Source: Scilla litardierei (lineage: Eukaryota; Streptophyta; Magnoliopsida; Asparagales; Asparagaceae). Taken from it: a DNA stretch of 64,000 nt. The notes beneath the pieces were generated by a model. It did no database searches. It saw only the letters and a list, made by a program, of their open reading frames with translations, and had not been told where the DNA came from. A program made the translations under genes and the position numbers. Positions 62,024-64,000 of this stretch are shown here, piece by piece. Numbering within the stretch: the first letter of the stretch is position 1; every line of letters starts with the position of its first letter. The DNA lies in the NCBI GenBank assembly GCA_030789695.1, contig CM061142.1, positions 282,164,165 through 282,228,164 of the forward strand, in the 5' to 3' direction.

Positions 62024-64000
62024 ATGGGATGCTCTCATGACTGCTTAGTAGACAGCGCGTCGTAACATACGATCCTTCAGCACAAATGCTATTTTCATAG
62101 CATTACTCCATATAAGAGCCCTGTAAACACAATTTCAGGGCCATCGGCCATAATTGAAGGTTCTGAAAATGCAACCTTGTTGCTCCCCAATGGAACAGAA
62201 ATAAAAATTAAAGATGCACTTTACTCTCTGAATTCCAAGAGAAACTTACTAAGTTTCAAAGATATCCGTCTTAACGGATTCCACTTGGAAACAACAAATG
62301 TAAAAGAAAATGAATTACTGTATGAACGTCTCAAGAAAATGGAGTTAAAACCATACTTGAACGTTTTGAGAGCCTCTCATCAGGCCTCTACCATACAAAA
62401 ATTCGGAGAGAGGAAGCAAACCTGACGGAGCACCTGAAGTGCCTGACATCGGCCAAATTCTTACTTTGGCACGATAGACTTGGCCACCCCGGATCTGTGA
62501 TGATGCACCGCATTATATCACAAACCCACAGGCATAACCTGAAGAACCAGAAGATTCTTCAGAAGGGAGAATTCCCTTGTGTACCCTGCTTTAAGGGAAA
62601 ATTAATAACAAGGCCATCACCACTTAAAGTGGATATCGAGTCTCCTAGCTTCCTTGAAAGAATACACGGAGACATATGTGGACATATCCACCCCCCTAGT
62701 GGGCCCTTTCGGTACTTTATGGTACTGATTGATGCATCTTCGAAATACTCGTATGTGTGTCTACTTTCAACCCGCAACTTAGCTTTTCCAAATCTTTTGG
62801 CACAAATAATAAAGTTGCGAGCGCATTTTCCAGACAACCAAATTAAAAAATACGTCTGGACAATGCGGGGGAATTTACCTCTCAGTCATTTCAAGAATAT
62901 TTCCAGGCAACGGGAATTGAAATTGAACATCCAGTGCCGCATGTTCACACCCAGAATGGGTTAGCTGAGTCGCTAATTAAAAGACTCCAATGGATCGCAT
63001 GTCCATTGCTGATGAAATCCCAGTTGCCGGTGGATGTATGGGGACATGCAATCTTACATGCTGCATCACTAATAAAAATAAGACCCTCAGGAGGTCAGAT
63101 TCTATCTCCAATGCAACTTGCATATGGAACGCCGCCAAACATCTCTCACTTGAGAATCTTCGACTGCGCAGTTTATATCCCCATTGCACCACCCCAGAGG
63201 ACCAAGATGGGCCCTCAACGTCGCCTAGGTATCTATGTAGGGTATGACTCGCCCTCCATTATAAGATACCTAGAACCCCAAACGGGGGACGCTTTTAAGG
63301 CACGCTTTAAAGACTACGACTTTGATTAGACATATTTCCCCAAAATGGGCCTAGACATTGAAAAGTCTAGCACAAAGCAAATGTTAACGTGGGATACAAA
63401 AAGTCTGACCCACTACGATCCGGTAACAAAACAATGTGATGATGAGATCAGGAAGATCTTGCACATCCAGGACACAGTCCATAGATTACCGGATTCGTTT
63501 ACTGACAACCAGAAGATTGTCAGATCACACATCCCTGCTGCGAATACTCCAGCTAGGATTGACATCCCAAAGGATGGATGCAATCCACCAGCAGCAAAAG
63601 TGGCTGCACCTCAACAGAAAAGAGGCAGACCACCAGGCTCCAAGGATAAAAATCCAAGAAAAAGAAAAATATCCGGAGACCTTGGGACGATACCCCCACA
63701 GAGAAACGAGCTCGTGTCCATACCATCTCCCCTCCCAGAATCCACTGCAGAGGAACTGTCGGGAGAAACTGAAATATCATTGAATTATATACGTACAGGG
63801 GAGGTATTGGACAGAAAGAGTACAGTCATCGACGATGACTTCGCGTTTCACATTGACATTCACGTCATCGAAAGCGACGATGATTATGAACCACATTCCG
63901 TTGCTGAATGCAAACGTAGAAATGACTGGCCAAAGTGGAATCAGGCAATAGAAGCAGAGCTGGACTCGCTTCAGAAACGAAAAGTCTTTGGGCAAATAGT
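62024..64000 (+). pseudogene. pol: Copia pol of C2 (PR, IN, start of RT), broken, runs off edge
   Basis: Protease begins MGCSHDCLVDSAS, and TAA follows at once (62063-62065), just after the catalytic DSA. PR continues at 62177-62330 (MLLPNGTEIKIKDALYSLNS). GAG-pre-integrase has LWHDRLGHPG and CVPCFKGK (62460-62610). The integrase core keeps HGDICG, then a frameshift near 62848 (before the RLDN region) sends the rest into the frame of 62934-63329 (HVHTQNGLAESLIKRLQ; GPQRRLGIYVGYDS). TAG at 63327-63329 interrupts before the linker. The frame resumes to the beginning of RT (ECKRRNDWPKWNQAIEAELD) at the right edge. YVDD and RNase H are off-window. Confidence 0.88.

Larger units (their letters stand above)
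18024..64000 (+). mobile_element. Copia element C2 (5' LTR to RT start; runs off right edge)
   Basis: Plus-strand copia of the same type as C1: short 5' LTR, tRNA-Ile anticodon PBS, long leader, gag (60936-61897), 126-nt spacer, pol (62024 on). The leader is interrupted by solo LTR S (18539-20276) and by G3 (21692-60730, TSD TCTCT at 21687-21691 and 60731-60735). Leader sequence resumes at 60736 with TATGGGACCCACGAGGTTTCC, which aligns with C1 at about 12800. The left flank is D sequence. The 5' boundary is less certain because the partner LTR is off-window. Confidence 0.85.

Overview
This 64-kb window is plant nuclear DNA made almost entirely of nested LTR retrotransposons. I see no host gene, rRNA, tRNA gene or CRISPR array. 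The plant origin rests on Ty1/copia, Athila-like Ty3/gypsy and chromovirus (Tekay/Del-like) coding domains, primer-binding sites (PBS) that match plant tRNAs, and long AT-rich introns and leaders. The species cannot be told from the sequence. Depth of nesting and LTR lengths (up to 3.5 kb) suggest a large, repeat-rich genome. All boundaries below come from TG...CA ends, paired LTRs, PBS and polypurine tracts (PPT) and, where both ends are inside the window, 5-bp target-site duplications (TSD).

Layout. On the left, on the minus strand: copia element A (1-1156, cut by the window edge) sits in a probable SIRE-like LTR E (1162-2541). E sits in the leader of copia element B (2542-3913), and B sits in the leader of copia element D (3914-4844). 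The D LTR was hit by plus-strand copia C1 (4845-18011, TSD AATTT). The C1 leader received N (5495-11807, minus, TSD GCGCC), a gag-only relative of Athila. The remaining bases of D are followed by copia C2 (18024 to beyond 64000, plus). The C2 leader holds a solo SIRE-like LTR S (18539-20276, TSD TTCCC) and the 39-kb block G3 (21692-60730, minus, TSD TCTCT). G3 is a Tekay-like element that keeps only gag. Its left LTR was split twice, by Athila (22109-32072, plus, TSD CCTCA/CCTCG) and by Tekay-like G1 (32311-52294, plus, TSD ACGGG). The 3' LTR of G1 in turn holds G2 (42488-51705, plus, TSD GTTAC), which has large LTRs and no recognisable coding. D > C2 > G3 > G1 > G2 is five levels deep.

How the elements relate. 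Three groups can be compared within the window. (1) Copias B, C1 and C2 share a PBS matching the anticodon stem-loop of tRNA-Ile rather than its 3' end, long GC-rich hairpin leaders, and (C1, C2) separate gag and pol ORFs divided by a 127-nt AT-rich spacer. (2) Athila and N share LTR ends, the tRNA-Asp PBS, a hairpin-PPT module and a 3' noncoding block, so N looks like a non-autonomous partner. (3) G1, G2 and G3 share LTR 3' ends, a tRNA-Ile 3'-end PBS set 8 nt from the LTR, a hairpin before the PPT, and a leader inside the LTR with conserved splice-donor-like sites. They also share a short acidic micro-ORF in the LTR whose differences between G1 and G3 fall largely at synonymous third positions. 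G1 carries two introns inside its coding region.

Coding state. Every gag or pol region seen carries stops, frameshifts or deletions, so all are annotated as broken. The micro-ORF, the tRNA-Ile anticodon priming and the split gag/pol expression signals are the least ordinary things here.
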